Assembly: GCF_003143515.1 (NCBI RefSeq)
Contig: NZ_CP029343.1
Location: forward strand, 868,001 to 932,000
DNA length: 64,000 bases
Direction: 5' to 3'
From: Massilia oculi
GTDB taxonomy: Bacteria; Pseudomonadota; Gammaproteobacteria; Burkholderiales; Burkholderiaceae_D
A program made the position numbers and the translations under genes. The notes beneath the pieces were generated by a model that saw only the letters and a program-made list of their open reading frames with translations, did no database searches and had not been told where the DNA came from. This document shows positions 40,449 to 51,719 of this stretch, one piece after another; position 1 is the stretch's first letter, and every line of letters begins with the position of its first letter.

Positions 40449-42659
40449 TTGAAGGCAACGCAAGCAGTTCCAATGGAACACGGACGCCAGGTCGACCTGC
40501 TGTCCTGCGCTGACGAACCCATCCATATCCCGGGTTCCATCCAGCCCCATGGGGCGCTGCTGTTCTTCCAAAACGATGGCCAGCTCGCGGGCTGGAGCGG
40601 CAACGCCCCGGCGATGCTCGGCATCGTCCCATATCTGGGCATGCCGTACACCGCGCTCGCCCTGCCGCAGGCGGCGCTGGAGGCCATTGCCGACTGCCTC
40701 GCCGCGCAGGACGACGAGGACGCCGCGCCGCTCGCCGCCGGCCTGGTCATCGGCGGCGCCGACTACGATTGCGTGGTGCACGCGCACCAGGGCCGCATCC
40801 TTGCCGAGTTCGAGCTGCGCGAGACGTCGAGCGAGGAAGTGTCCCGCTTCGCCATCAAGGCGCATGGCCTGATCGACCGCCTGCGCCGCCAGAAAACCAT
40901 CGACGCCCTGCTCGCTTCCGCGGTCCAGCAGGTGCGCGAATTCACCGGCTTCGACCGCGTGATGGCCTACCGCTTCCGCTCCGACGACAGCGGCGACGTG
41001 GTGGCCGAGAGCCAGCGCGGCGACCTGGTGCCGTATCTCGGACAACGCTATCCCGCCGGCGACATTCCGGCCCAGGCGCGCCGCCTGTACACGCTCAATA
41101 CCCTGCGCGTGATCGCCGACATGGACTACAACGAGGTGCCGCTGCACGGCGCCCCGGACGCCACGCCGCTGGACATGAGTTTCGCGGTACTGCGCAGCGT
41201 GTCCCCGGTGCACATCGAATACCTCAAGAACATGCACGTGCGCGCCTCGATGAGCGTGTCGATCGTGATCAACGGCCGCCTGTGGGGCCTGCTCGCCTGC
41301 CACCACATGGCGCCCAAGCTGGTGCCGTATGCCGTACGCATGGCGGCCGACGTGCTGGCCCAAGTGATCGCCTCGACCATCCACAGCATCGAGGCGCGCG
41401 AGGACGCGACGCTGGCCGAGCAGTCGGCGCGGGTGCGCACCGCGCTGATCGAATCGCTGCTGCTGGACGACGATCCGCTCGACGCCCTGGGCCAGCACGC
41501 CACCGCACTGATGGCCGCGTCCGGATCGCAGGCGATGATCTCCGCCCAGCACGGCAAGATCGCCGCCCATGGCGAACTGCCGGACGAGCTGGCGCGCGCC
41601 ATCGTCGAGTCGCTGCCCGCGAACGAGCACGACCTGGTGGTGCGCGAAATGCAGGCCGACTGGCCCCAGGCGCTGCAGGAGCGGCTCGGAAAATGGGTCG
41701 GCCTGCTGGCCCTGCCCTTCGACCCGCTGGGCCAGGGCTGGTGCATCCTGCTGCGCGTCGAGCAGATCGATACCATGGCCTGGGGCGGCCGTCCCGGCAA
41801 GATCGCCGCGCTCGGCCCGCTGGGCGAGCGGCTCACCCCGCGCGGCTCGTTCGACGCCTGGCACGAAACGGTGCGCGGCTGCGCCCATCCCTGGGAAGCG
41901 AACGTGCTGGCCAATGCGCGCCTGACCCTGGCCGAACTGGTGCGGGCGGTGAACGCGCACCGCTCGCAGACCGAGGCCACCCGCGCCCAGCTGCTGGCGA
42001 TGCTCGGCCACGACCTGCGCGACCCGCTCCACTCGATCAACATGGCCGGCATGGTGCTGGAACGCACCGGCAACGCCGGCGGCAGCGGCAACAACCAGCC
42101 GACCCTCGGCAAGCGCATCCAGTCCTCCACCAACCGCATGCAGCGCATGATCAGCCAGGTGCTGGACATGAGCCGCATCGACCGCGGCATGGGCCTGGGC
42201 GTGGCGCTCGAACCGGTCGACCTGAAGGCCCTGCTGATCGACCTGATCGATGAGGCGCGCATGGCCTATCCGTCGATCCCGCTGGACCTGGTGTGCGACG
42301 ACCCGGCCACGGTGAAGGCCGACAGCGGCCGCCTGGCCCAGGTGCTGTCGAACCTGCTGAGCAATGCGCGTCACCACGGCGAGATTGGCCAGCGGATCAC
42401 CGTCTGCCTGCGCGCGCAGGGCGGCGAGGCCTCGGTCGCCGTGTCGAATGCGGGCGCGCCGATCGCGCCGGAGACGGTGGCGTCCCTGTTCAACCCCTTC
42501 AAGCGCGCCTCGCTGAACAATCCACGCAACCGCACCGGGATGGGCCTGGGGCTGTACATCGCGCAGCAGATCGTGCGCGAGCACAGTGGCGAGATCGTCT
42601 ACCGCTACGAAAACGAGTGCGTGGTGTTCACCGTGCGCCTGCCGCTGACCGACGGCTGA
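40449..42659 (+). CDS. bphP: bacteriophytochrome sensor histidine kinase
   Basis: A 736-residue photoreceptor. PAS domain with biliverdin-binding Cys 20 (LLSCADEPIHIPGSIQPHG); GAF domain with PAGDIPAQARRLY and the chromophore-contacting LACHHMAPKLVPYAVR; PHY domain to about 500 with LGPLGERLTPRGSFDAW in its tongue. The kinase has phospho-acceptor His 521 in GHDLRDPLHS and an HATPase domain with SNLLSNARHHG and GMGLGLYIA. The start is TTG with AAAGGGGA upstream; an ATG at 40473 would also keep Cys 20 but lacks a ribosome site. No heme oxygenase gene or response regulator is beside it. Confidence 0.93.
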   Translation: MKATQAVPMEHGRQVDLLSCADEPIHIPGSIQPHGALLFFQNDGQLAGWSGNAPAMLGIVPYLGMPYTALALPQAALEAIADCLAAQDDEDAAPLAAGLVIGGADYDCVVHAHQGRILAEFELRETSSEEVSRFAIKAHGLIDRLRRQKTIDALLASAVQQVREFTGFDRVMAYRFRSDDSGDVVAESQRGDLVPYLGQRYPAGDIPAQARRLYTLNTLRVIADMDYNEVPLHGAPDATPLDMSFAVLRSVSPVHIEYLKNMHVRASMSVSIVINGRLWGLLACHHMAPKLVPYAVRMAADVLAQVIASTIHSIEAREDATLAEQSARVRTALIESLLLDDDPLDALGQHATALMAASGSQAMISAQHGKIAAHGELPDELARAIVESLPANEHDLVVREMQADWPQALQERLGKWVGLLALPFDPLGQGWCILLRVEQIDTMAWGGRPGKIAALGPLGERLTPRGSFDAWHETVRGCAHPWEANVLANARLTLAELVRAVNAHRSQTEATRAQLLAMLGHDLRDPLHSINMAGMVLERTGNAGGSGNNQPTLGKRIQSSTNRMQRMISQVLDMSRIDRGMGLGVALEPVDLKALLIDLIDEARMAYPSIPLDLVCDDPATVKADSGRLAQVLSNLLSNARHHGEIGQRITVCLRAQGGEASVAVSNAGAPIAPETVASLFNPFKRASLNNPRNRTGMGLGLYIAQQIVREHSGEIVYRYENECVVFTVRLPLTDG

Positions 42660-43699
42660 TCAGCGCCGCACCTGGCTGACCAGCGTCGGCAAGGTCCAGC
42701 CGCCCCTGGCGCGATGCCGCGGCACATGCCGGTCGTGCTCGACGCCGTGTGCACGAAGCGCCGGCCGTCCCATACCCATTCGTCGTGGCCCCAGCAGTCG
42801 CCGATGCCGCGGCCCTTGTGCGCGGCGCCGATGACGCCCTTGTCGTAGCCGGTGCCCGATTGCGTCACGGCTTGCGGGGAGAACGGCGGCTTGCGGTTGA
42901 CGACCCAGTAGCCGTGACCTTCGTTGTAGGCGCCGCGCCAGCAGCGCGCCGACACCAGCATCGTCGTCGACGTGAGCGGCGCATAGGTGAATGTGCTCTC
43001 GCCGCTGGCGATCGCCTCCAGGTCGGCACAATCCTCGTTGCCGGCCGTCTTGCGCAGGGTCGCGAGCAGGATCCGTTCTTCTTCCTTGCCTGGGGGCGCC
43101 AGCTCGCCAGCCGCGACCGTCGCCGCCGTGACGACCGGCGCCGGCAGCGGCGGCAACACGTCCCGCTCCGGCCTCGATCCCTTGCGCATGGCGGCGCCCG
43201 GCGTGCCCAGGCGGCCCTGGAACTCGTCCATCTTGAGCAGGACCGCCGACGCGCCCCGTCCGGACAAGGTCCAGGTGCGGCCGCCGGCGCGCCAGCTCAC
43301 CTTGCCGGCGCCGGCCACCGCGCGCAGCAGCGCCTGGGCCTGGGAAGGGCTCAGGCTGCCGATCGACTCCTCGCCTTTCAGCTCGACCGTACCGAGCGCG
43401 CGGCCGTCGACCTGCATCGCCAGCGATGCGGGCAGGTCGATGCCATCGTCGGCATCGCCCAGCCGCAGCCTGACGGCGAACGCCTCGGCCGGCCCTGCCC
43501 TGCGTTCCAGCAGGACCGACAGCGGCCGGTGACGGCCTTCCTCGGCATGGTAGCCGGCGGCGCGGCAGGTGCGGGTGTTGTCGCAGGCAAGTTCCCAGTC
43601 GTGGTGCTGGAAAGACAGCTTGGGCAACTCGGCTGCCCATAGGGGATTGGCGGGGTTGGCGCCGGCCAGGGCGGCCAGGAATATGGTGGCGATACGCAT
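42605..43699 (-). CDS. DUF1176 domain protein, 3' end frameshifted
   Basis: A periplasmic protein with a signal peptide (MRIATIFLAALAGANP... ending AAE) and a DUF1176 domain: HHDWELACDNTRTCRAAGY, a central domain and WGHDEWVWDGRRFVHTASST before TGMCRGIAPG. The open frame then runs to 42605 with an odd end that overlaps the phytochrome gene. If one G is added to the G4 run (C4 at 42703-42706), the frame reads GGWTLPTLVSQVRR and stops at 42660, one base from the phytochrome stop, as expected for the family. The function of DUF1176 is unknown. Confidence 0.82.
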   Translation of the reverse strand: MRIATIFLAALAGANPANPLWAAELPKLSFQHHDWELACDNTRTCRAAGYHAEEGRHRPLSVLLERRAGPAEAFAVRLRLGDADDGIDLPASLAMQVDGRALGTVELKGEESIGSLSPSQAQALLRAVAGAGKVSWRAGGRTWTLSGRGASAVLLKMDEFQGRLGTPGAAMRKGSRPERDVLPPLPAPVVTAATVAAGELAPPGKEEERILLATLRKTAGNEDCADLEAIASGESTFTYAPLTSTTMLVSARCWRGAYNEGHGYWVVNRKPPFSPQAVTQSGTGYDKGVIGAAHKGRGIGDCWGHDEWVWDGRRFVHTASSTTGMCRGIAPGAAGPCRRWSARCGADQPSVSGRRTVNTTHSFS

Positions 43700-43803
43700 G
43701 CGCGGGCGGGCTTTCTCTCGTCGTTGGTGGCGCTGAAGATTTACCTTACGTAAGTCTGCAAGCGCATGGTAGTCTAACAACACTTCCCGCTTCCCGCTGC
43801 TGC

Positions 43804-44409
43804 ATGACCCTCATCAAGTTCATCGAAATCATGGCGATCCTGGTCGGCGCGTTTTCCGGCTTCATCGAGGCGCGGCGCAAGCGGATGGACCTGGTCGGGG
43901 TCTTCACGGTCGCCTTCATCACCGCCTTCGGCGGCGGCACCCTGCGCGACATCCTGCTCGACAAGCGGCCGCTGTTCTGGGTCACGCACCAGGAATACGC
44001 GATCGCGATCTTCGTGCTGGCGCTGGTGGCGTCGCCCCTGATCCGCACGCTGCGCCAGATCGTGTCGGAACGCCTGATCGTGGTCGCCGACGCGGTGGGA
44101 CTGGGCCTGTTCTCGATCGCCGGCACGTCGGCCGCGCTGGCGGCCGAGATGCCGATCTTCATCGCCTCGATGATGGGCGTGATCACCGGGATCTTCGGCG
44201 GCGTGCTGCGCGACATCGTCTGCAACGAGGTGCCGATGGTATTCCGGGACGGCAAGCCGTATGCGATCTGCGCCTTCCTCGGCAACTGGCTGTTCCTGCT
44301 GATGGGTAAATACGGCGTGTCGCACGACTTCGCGCTGTGGTCGAGCTGCCTGTTCATCAGCGGATTGCGGCTGCTGACGTGGAAGTTCGATATGCGGATG
44401 GGGCGGTAA
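43804..44409 (+). CDS. UPF0126 / TRIC-like cation channel protein
   Basis: A 201-residue protein with seven membrane helices in two repeats. Each repeat holds the family signature: VAFITAFGGGTLRDILLDKR in the first and GVITGIFGGVLRDIVCNEVP in the second. The repeats match trimeric intracellular cation (TRIC) channels, which conduct K+; the bacterial role is unclear, and glycine transport has been reported for relatives. The stop codon lies in a 14-base tandem repeat, and a hairpin separates it from the convergent glnB. Confidence 0.9.
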   Translation: MTLIKFIEIMAILVGAFSGFIEARRKRMDLVGVFTVAFITAFGGGTLRDILLDKRPLFWVTHQEYAIAIFVLALVASPLIRTLRQIVSERLIVVADAVGLGLFSIAGTSAALAAEMPIFIASMMGVITGIFGGVLRDIVCNEVPMVFRDGKPYAICAFLGNWLFLLMGKYGVSHDFALWSSCLFISGLRLLTWKFDMRMGR

Positions 44410-44437
44410 GGATGGGGCGGTAAGAATGGGGCGGTGA
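44398..44437. repeat. 14-bp tandem repeat over a stop codon
   Basis: Three tandem copies of ATGGGGCGGTAAGG (starting 44398, 44412, 44426; last copy altered). The first copy codes the end of the UPF0126 protein. Confidence 0.8.
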
Positions 44438-44447
44438 ACGCCGCCCC
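44428..44447. terminator. GC-rich hairpin between convergent genes
   Basis: GGGGCGG (44428-44434) pairs with CCGCCCC (44441-44447). It lies between the UPF0126 and glnB stops. No T-run follows, so termination may need Rho. Confidence 0.5.
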
Positions 44448-44455
44448 GAACGTGC

Positions 44456-46867
<2,412 letters not shown>

Positions 46868-46931
46868 AAAATGATCTTCGCAGTGAGACAGGTCGAGGCT
46901 GCATCGGTGCCTGTCGTCACTCACCTCGTCA

Positions 46932-48082
46932 ATGGAAGCAATTTTGAATTATCGCACGCATATCGTTTCCGATCTGTCCGAAGTCGGCCAGGCCTCCTGG
47001 GACGCACTGGTCCGGGCCCAGGCGGCGCCGACGCCGTTTCTCTCCTACGCCTTCCTGCATGCGCTGCACGCATCCGGCAGCGCCTCGCCCGAGACGGGCT
47101 GGCAGCCGCAATTCCTGCTGCTGTTCGACGAGCGGGACGTGCTGGCCGCCGCCCTGCCCTGTACGTCAAGGGCCACTCGTATGGCGAATACGTGTTCGAC
47201 TGGGCCTGGGCCGACGCGTATCAACGCCATGGGCTCGACTATTACCCCAAACTCCTGAGCGCCATTCCATTTACCCCGGTGGCCGGTTCGCGCCTGCTGG
47301 CGCGCGATGCCGCGGCGCGTGCCGCCCTGGTCGACGTGCTGCGCGCCACCCAGCAGGCGACCGAGGTCTCGTCGACCCACGTGCTGTTTCCGCCCGAGGA
47401 CGAGGCAGCGCAGCTGCGCGACGCCGGCTTCCTGCTGCGCAGCGGCGTACAGTTCCACTGGCTCAACCAGAATTACCGCAGTTTCGACGAGTTCCTCGCC
47501 ACGCTCGAGCAGAAGAAGCGCAAGAACATCCGCGCCGAGCGGCGCAAGGTGATGGAGGCCGGCGTGACGATGCGCCGGGTCCGCGGCGTCGACGCCACGC
47601 GCGAGGACTGGGTGCTGTTCAACCGCTGCTACCGCAACACCTACCGCGAACACCACTCGACGCCCTACCTCAACCTGGATTTCTTCCTGCGCATCGGGGC
47701 AACGATGCCCGACAATATCCTGCTCGTGATCGCCGAGAAGGAAGGCCGGGCGATCGCGGCCTCGCTGGTGATCCACGACGCGGACACGCTGTACGGCCGC
47801 TACTGGGGCGCGCTCGAGCACGTGCCCTGCCTGCACTTCGAGGCCGCCTACTATCAACCACTGGAGTTCTGCATCGAGCAGGGCATCGCCACCTTCGAGG
47901 GTGGCGCCCAGGGCGAGCACAAGCTGGCGCGCGGCTTCCTGCCCACCCGCACCTGGTCGGCGCACTGGCTGGCGCATCCGTCGTTCGCCGATGCGGTCGA
48001 GCGCTTCCTGGAGCGCGAGGCGGGCGGGATCGACGATTACATGGATGAGCTGAACGAACGCAACCCGTTCCGGACGCGCTGA
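46932..48082 (+). pseudogene. DUF482 / GNAT-like peptidoglycan-type acyltransferase, frameshifted
   Basis: Two frames encode one DUF482 protein of about 383 residues. Frame 1 (46932 to about 47160) starts [20 protein letters not shown] and reads to DVLAAALP. Frame 2 continues LYVKGHSYGEYVFDWAWADA, YYPKLLSAIPFTPVAGSRLL, FEGGAQGEHKLARGF and ends NPFRTR at 48082. One missing C in CTGCCCTGTAC (47157-47159) breaks the frame after codon 76. Without the first part the protein would lack its N-terminal strands. DUF482 proteins resemble FemAB/GNAT acyltransferases. It is divergent from nadE. It is either a recent mutation or a sequence error. Confidence 0.82.
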
Positions 48083-48197
48083 ACATCGTCGGCAGCCCAT
48101 GCGTCGCCGTCGAGACGCACCTGGTCGCCGCCATGGCGCGCGCCCGATCGGGAGGCGCGCTCCAGGCGCCTCGGGTTCGCGATCAGCGGTACCGACG

Positions 48198-48234
48198 AAA
48201 AAAAAGCCGGCCCGCGATGCGGATCAGCTTTTTC
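48198..48234. terminator. weak terminator-like hairpin
   Basis: An A-run, AGC, a GC-rich part with CCGC-GAT-GCGG, then GCTTTTTC. Pairing is imperfect. It could end the DUF482 gene or the small gene from the other side. Confidence 0.3.
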
Positions 48235-48270
48235 ATTCATGGCCGCCGATGTTTCGGCGGCAAGTGATGC

Positions 48271-48399
48271 TCAGTTCCAGCCACCCGCATTGCTGCGGAA
48301 ATTCTCCTGAAACGGCATGCCGGCCTCGGCCTGCTTGCGGATGATGGTCCTGGCGCGGCTGCCGGCGGCAGCGACGAGGGCATTGACGATCTTTTTCAC
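48271..48399 (-). CDS. small ORF with GTG start, 42 residues
   Basis: A GTG at 48399 with AGGAG eight bases upstream opens a 42-residue frame: MKKIVNALVAAAGSRARTII then an amphipathic stretch ending SNAGGWN. The N-terminus is basic and hydrophobic without a proper signal peptide core. It stands alone between the frameshifted DUF482 gene and the malonate operon. It may be a small membrane-active or regulatory peptide; no family is known. Confidence 0.4.
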   Translation of the reverse strand: MKKIVNALVAAAGSRARTIIRKQAEAGMPFQENFRSNAGGWN

Positions 48400-48530
48400 G
48401 TTCCGACTCCTGAATTGCACCGCCGACAACGACGGCGCCTACGATAACGACTGCTATGCAAGAGTTATATAGGCGACCCGGACGAACTTCCAATTCCGAG
48501 TAACAATACCAGACATCAGCTTTGTGAATG

Positions 48531-49460
48531 TTAATCGAGCTGCCTCTGTAGCCAGCTATAGATCCCGTCGAGCGAACGGAACTCGGAGACCGAGCGGCAG
48601 GCGATGTCGGGGTGGCGTGATTGCAACATACGGGCCAGGGCGGCGCCGGGACCCAGTTCGAGCGCAACCGTCACGCCAGCCTCGGCACACGCGTCCATGC
48701 ATTCGCGCCAGAGGATTGGCTCGGCAATCTGGCGCGGCAGCTCCCGTATTGCCTTCTTCGCATCGGTGACGGGCTCGGCCGAGATGCCGGACAGCACCGG
48801 GAAGCCCGGCGCGGCCCAGCGCTGCTTCTCCAGCAGCGCCGCGAACGGCGCGACGGCGTCCTGCAGCAGCGGCGTGTGCGAGGCCACGGCCACCGGCAGC
48901 ACGGTCGCGCGTCCACCGGCCGCCAGCGCCGCTGACGCCAGCGACTCGCCGTGCCGGGCGGGACCGCCGGCCACCAGCGCATCGTCGCCGGTCACGATCG
49001 CCGGATAAAAGCCGAAGCGGGCCAGCAGCGCCTCCACGCTCCCATCCGGCATGCCGGACAGCGCGACCATCGCCTGCGCCTCCCCGCCTTCCAGGCACGC
49101 ATCCATCATCCGCGCGCGTTCGACGGCCAGCTTCACCGCATCGCCCGGATCGAGCGCGCCGGCGACGCCATAGGCCGACAATTCGCCGATGCTGTAGCCG
49201 GCGACCAGCGCAGGTTCCGGCAGCCGGGCGCCCAAGGCGCTCCACATCGCCAGGGTCGCCGCGACGATGGACGGCTGCGCGACGCGGTTGACGAAACCTT
49301 CTTCGCTCTCCACCGAAGCGCGCAGCACCGGACCCAGTTGCGGGTCGCCGAACCATTCGTCCAGCAGGCCGCTGGCGCCAGGGTCCATGCGCGCCAGGTC
49401 GAACATGCCTGCATGCTGGGCGCCCTGTCCCGGGCACAGGATGGCGAGCCGACCCGCCAT
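48531..49460 (-). CDS. mdcH: malonate decarboxylase epsilon subunit (malonyl transacylase)
   Basis: A 309-residue malonyl-CoA:ACP transacylase-fold protein: LCPGQGAQHAGMF at the start, nucleophile Ser 90 in GYSIGELSAYG and the catalytic His in VASHTPLLQDAV. MdcH loads malonyl groups onto the acetylated-then-freed malonate decarboxylase ACP (MdcC) to prime the enzyme. It is the last gene of the operon, one base after mdcB. The order matches the mdcACDEGBH layout of Acinetobacter. Confidence 0.9.
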   Translation of the reverse strand: MAGRLAILCPGQGAQHAGMFDLARMDPGASGLLDEWFGDPQLGPVLRASVESEEGFVNRVAQPSIVAATLAMWSALGARLPEPALVAGYSIGELSAYGVAGALDPGDAVKLAVERARMMDACLEGGEAQAMVALSGMPDGSVEALLARFGFYPAIVTGDDALVAGGPARHGESLASAALAAGGRATVLPVAVASHTPLLQDAVAPFAALLEKQRWAAPGFPVLSGISAEPVTDAKKAIRELPRQIAEPILWRECMDACAEAGVTVALELGPGAALARMLQSRHPDIACRSVSEFRSLDGIYSWLQRQLD

Positions 49461-49461
49461 G

Positions 49462-50349
49462 CTAGCCGACCGTCACGGCCTGCAGCAGGCAGGCCGCGCC
49501 CAGCAGGTCGGCCGCGCCGCCCGGCGACAGGCGTGCGGCGACAAAGTCCCGGTGACAGGCCCGCGCCCGCGCTTCCCAATCGGGGCTGGCGGTGCCGCCG
49601 CGCGCGACGAAGGCGCGCGCCTGGCGCCGCACCGTCGAGGCGCCCTCGGGGCCGCCGCGATGGTAGACGTTGGTGTCGCTGATGCGGGCCATCAGGGCGA
49701 ACAGCGCATCGATGCGCGCCGCGCGCATGCCGCGGCCAGCGTCCAGGGTGCGGCGCAGCGCCGGCAGGCCGACATGGAAGACCGACGGGAAACCGCGCGC
49801 GCCCTCTTCGCGTGCGCCGCTCGCGGCATACGCCGACCGCGCACGGGACCCATTCGAATGCGCCTCCGCGTCGACACTGTGCGCGCCGAGTTCGCGCCCC
49901 CAGCCATCGAGGAGCGTCGCATGCACCCTGCCTGCCGTAAGGGCCGCGCCGCTGGCGTGGCAGCGCCCGATCGCTGCGCACAGCATGCCGAGGCAAAAGA
50001 TCGCGCCGCGGTGGGTGTTGATGCCGGCGGTGGCGCGCAGCATGCGCGCTTCGGCATCGATGCCGAGCCGCTTGAGCGCGTGGAACGGCGCGTCATGCAT
50101 GCCGGCGTGCGTGATGTCCGAAAAAAAGCGGCGCAGCGCGAACATGCTGCGCAAGAAGGTCGCGGCCGTCATGTCGGCGTGGCTGCCGTTGTCGACCAGC
50201 GAGACCAGGCCCGGCTTCGGATACAGGACCAGCTCGGCGTACAGGCTGCGCACGGCCAGGCGCGCAATGCGTTGGCAGAACGCGCGCTCGCCGGGGACGG
50301 CCGCCGGACGCGGTGCCGGCATCTTTTGCAGGACAATCAATTCGGGCAC
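49462..50349 (-). CDS. mdcB: triphosphoribosyl-dephospho-CoA synthase MdcB
   Basis: A 295-residue CitG/MdcB family enzyme: LVLYPKPGLVSLVDNGSHAD, MTAATFLRSMFALRRFF, GINTHRGAIFCLGMLCAA and SDTNVYHRGG near the end. It joins dephospho-CoA to the ribosyl of ATP, making the prosthetic-group precursor for MdcC. The GTG at 50349 follows GAGGAAGAG and overlaps mdcG by 13 bases; an ATG at 50322 is the alternative. Its product is used by MdcG. Confidence 0.9.
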   Translation of the reverse strand: MPELIVLQKMPAPRPAAVPGERAFCQRIARLAVRSLYAELVLYPKPGLVSLVDNGSHADMTAATFLRSMFALRRFFSDITHAGMHDAPFHALKRLGIDAEARMLRATAGINTHRGAIFCLGMLCAAIGRCHASGAALTAGRVHATLLDGWGRELGAHSVDAEAHSNGSRARSAYAASGAREEGARGFPSVFHVGLPALRRTLDAGRGMRAARIDALFALMARISDTNVYHRGGPEGASTVRRQARAFVARGGTASPDWEARARACHRDFVAARLSPGGAADLLGAACLLQAVTVG

Positions 50350-51017
50350 GTCTCTTCCTCCAGCTTCGCGATCAGTTCTTCGGGCAGCACCAGCGCGATC
50401 CGGTGCAGTCCCTTGGTCAGCACGCGCGCGCCCGGCGCGCTGGCAAAGGCTGCGCGCAACTCCTTCCAGGCCACCGCGCGCCCGTCGGGAAACACCACTT
50501 CGCCGTCGAGCGGCAGGATGCCCGCGTGCCAGGCCAGCAGGTCCAGCCCCTTCATCAGCTGGCGCCGGCTGGTGGGCTGCAGCAGCACGTCGATGTCGGA
50601 GTGCGGCGTCAGGTAGTACTGGCCGGTCAGCGCCGCCAGCGCCACCGAACCATACACCGCCAGGCCGACGCTGGCCTGCGCGGCCTGGCTTTCGAGCAGG
50701 GCCAGGCTGTCGCGCCACTGCTCCGGCACCGCGTCCAGGGCCGCGACCAGCGGCAAGGCCCGCGTGCGGCGGCCTATATCGGACAGCTCGACCCGGCAGC
50801 CGAACTTCAGCTTGCCGCCCTCCTCCGGCCGCGGCGGCAACGGAAAGCCGATCGCCACCTCGTTCGCCGCCATCCCGGCCTCGGCGCGCCGCACCACCGC
50901 CGGCCAGCCGTTGTCGCGCCAGCGGTCGAGCGCGGCCAGCGCCGCCTCGGGGGCGGAGGCGCGCGCGCGCTGCCAGCCGCGGCGCGTCAGCCACACCAGG
51001 TCATGCCGCGCGAACAT
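50337..51017 (-). CDS. mdcG: phosphoribosyl-dephospho-CoA transferase MdcG
   Basis: A 226-residue nucleotidyltransferase of the MdcG family. The N-terminus FARHDLVWLTRRGW and the core VYGSVALAALTG with HSDIDVLLQP (paired Asp residues for metal) are present. It transfers the prosthetic group from MdcB's product to the Ser of MdcC. It overlaps mdcE by 17 bases and mdcB by 13, an indication of translational coupling. Confidence 0.9.
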   Translation of the reverse strand: MFARHDLVWLTRRGWQRARASAPEAALAALDRWRDNGWPAVVRRAEAGMAANEVAIGFPLPPRPEEGGKLKFGCRVELSDIGRRTRALPLVAALDAVPEQWRDSLALLESQAAQASVGLAVYGSVALAALTGQYYLTPHSDIDVLLQPTSRRQLMKGLDLLAWHAGILPLDGEVVFPDGRAVAWKELRAAFASAPGARVLTKGLHRIALVLPEELIAKLEEETCPN

Positions 51018-51717
51018 GGCCGCCGCTCCGGACCGCTTCGGCGACCGGCTGCGCCAGCAGGCGCCCGCCGCGCTCCAGGCCCAGCGCCATGCGCCGGTCT
51101 TCATCGGTGGCGTCGCGCAGCGCGCGCACCAGCTGCCCGGCGAGATCGTCTTCCCAGATGCCGTGCAGGCCGCCCATGCGCAGATAGTTTTCGGGGCCAG
51201 GCGCGAACACCGGATTGTCCCTGGCCAGCTCGGTCAGGCGTTCCTCGGGCACCTTGGTGATGCGCGCCATCGCCGGCAGGCCCATCACGAGGATCGTCGA
51301 CTGCGGCAGCGCATAGCAGGCGCTCGCGATCAGGCCGCTGGTGATGAAACCACCCGACAGCGCCTGGTCGTACACCAGGCCGATCACGGTATGGCCCTGG
51401 CGGCGCGCCAGGTCGACGCACTTGCCCAGGTGGGCCATATAGCTGTTGATGCCCAACATCTCGTCGCGGTGGCGCAGGCGCTGGCCCTGCGTGTCGACCA
51501 GGATCAGGATCGGTCGTCCCGGATGCTCCTGCACGGTCCTGAGGATGGCTTGCGCCTGGGCCAGCGCGATCTCGATGCCGATCGGCGTGTGGCCGGTGGT
51601 GCCGATCACGGCGACCGGCTGGCCATCGACTTGCGCCGTGCCCGATAAAAAGTTATCGCGTTCGACGATGTCGTGACCGCCGGGGAAAAGCTGGGTCGTG
51701 AGTAGTTGCCAATCCAT
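51001..51717 (-). CDS. mdcE: malonate decarboxylase gamma subunit
   Basis: A 238-residue crotonase-fold protein, the carboxyltransferase-like gamma subunit. Recognisable parts are VIGTTGHTPIGIEIALAQAQ, ILILVDTQGQRLRHRDE, YDQALSGGFITSGL and VMGLPAMARITKVP. With MdcD it decarboxylates malonyl-S-ACP to acetyl-S-ACP. It begins 2 bases after the mdcD stop and overlaps mdcG. Confidence 0.92.
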   Translation of the reverse strand: MDWQLLTTQLFPGGHDIVERDNFLSGTAQVDGQPVAVIGTTGHTPIGIEIALAQAQAILRTVQEHPGRPILILVDTQGQRLRHRDEMLGINSYMAHLGKCVDLARRQGHTVIGLVYDQALSGGFITSGLIASACYALPQSTILVMGLPAMARITKVPEERLTELARDNPVFAPGPENYLRMGGLHGIWEDDLAGQLVRALRDATDEDRRMALGLERGGRLLAQPVAEAVRSGGHVRAA

Positions 51718-51719
51718 CG

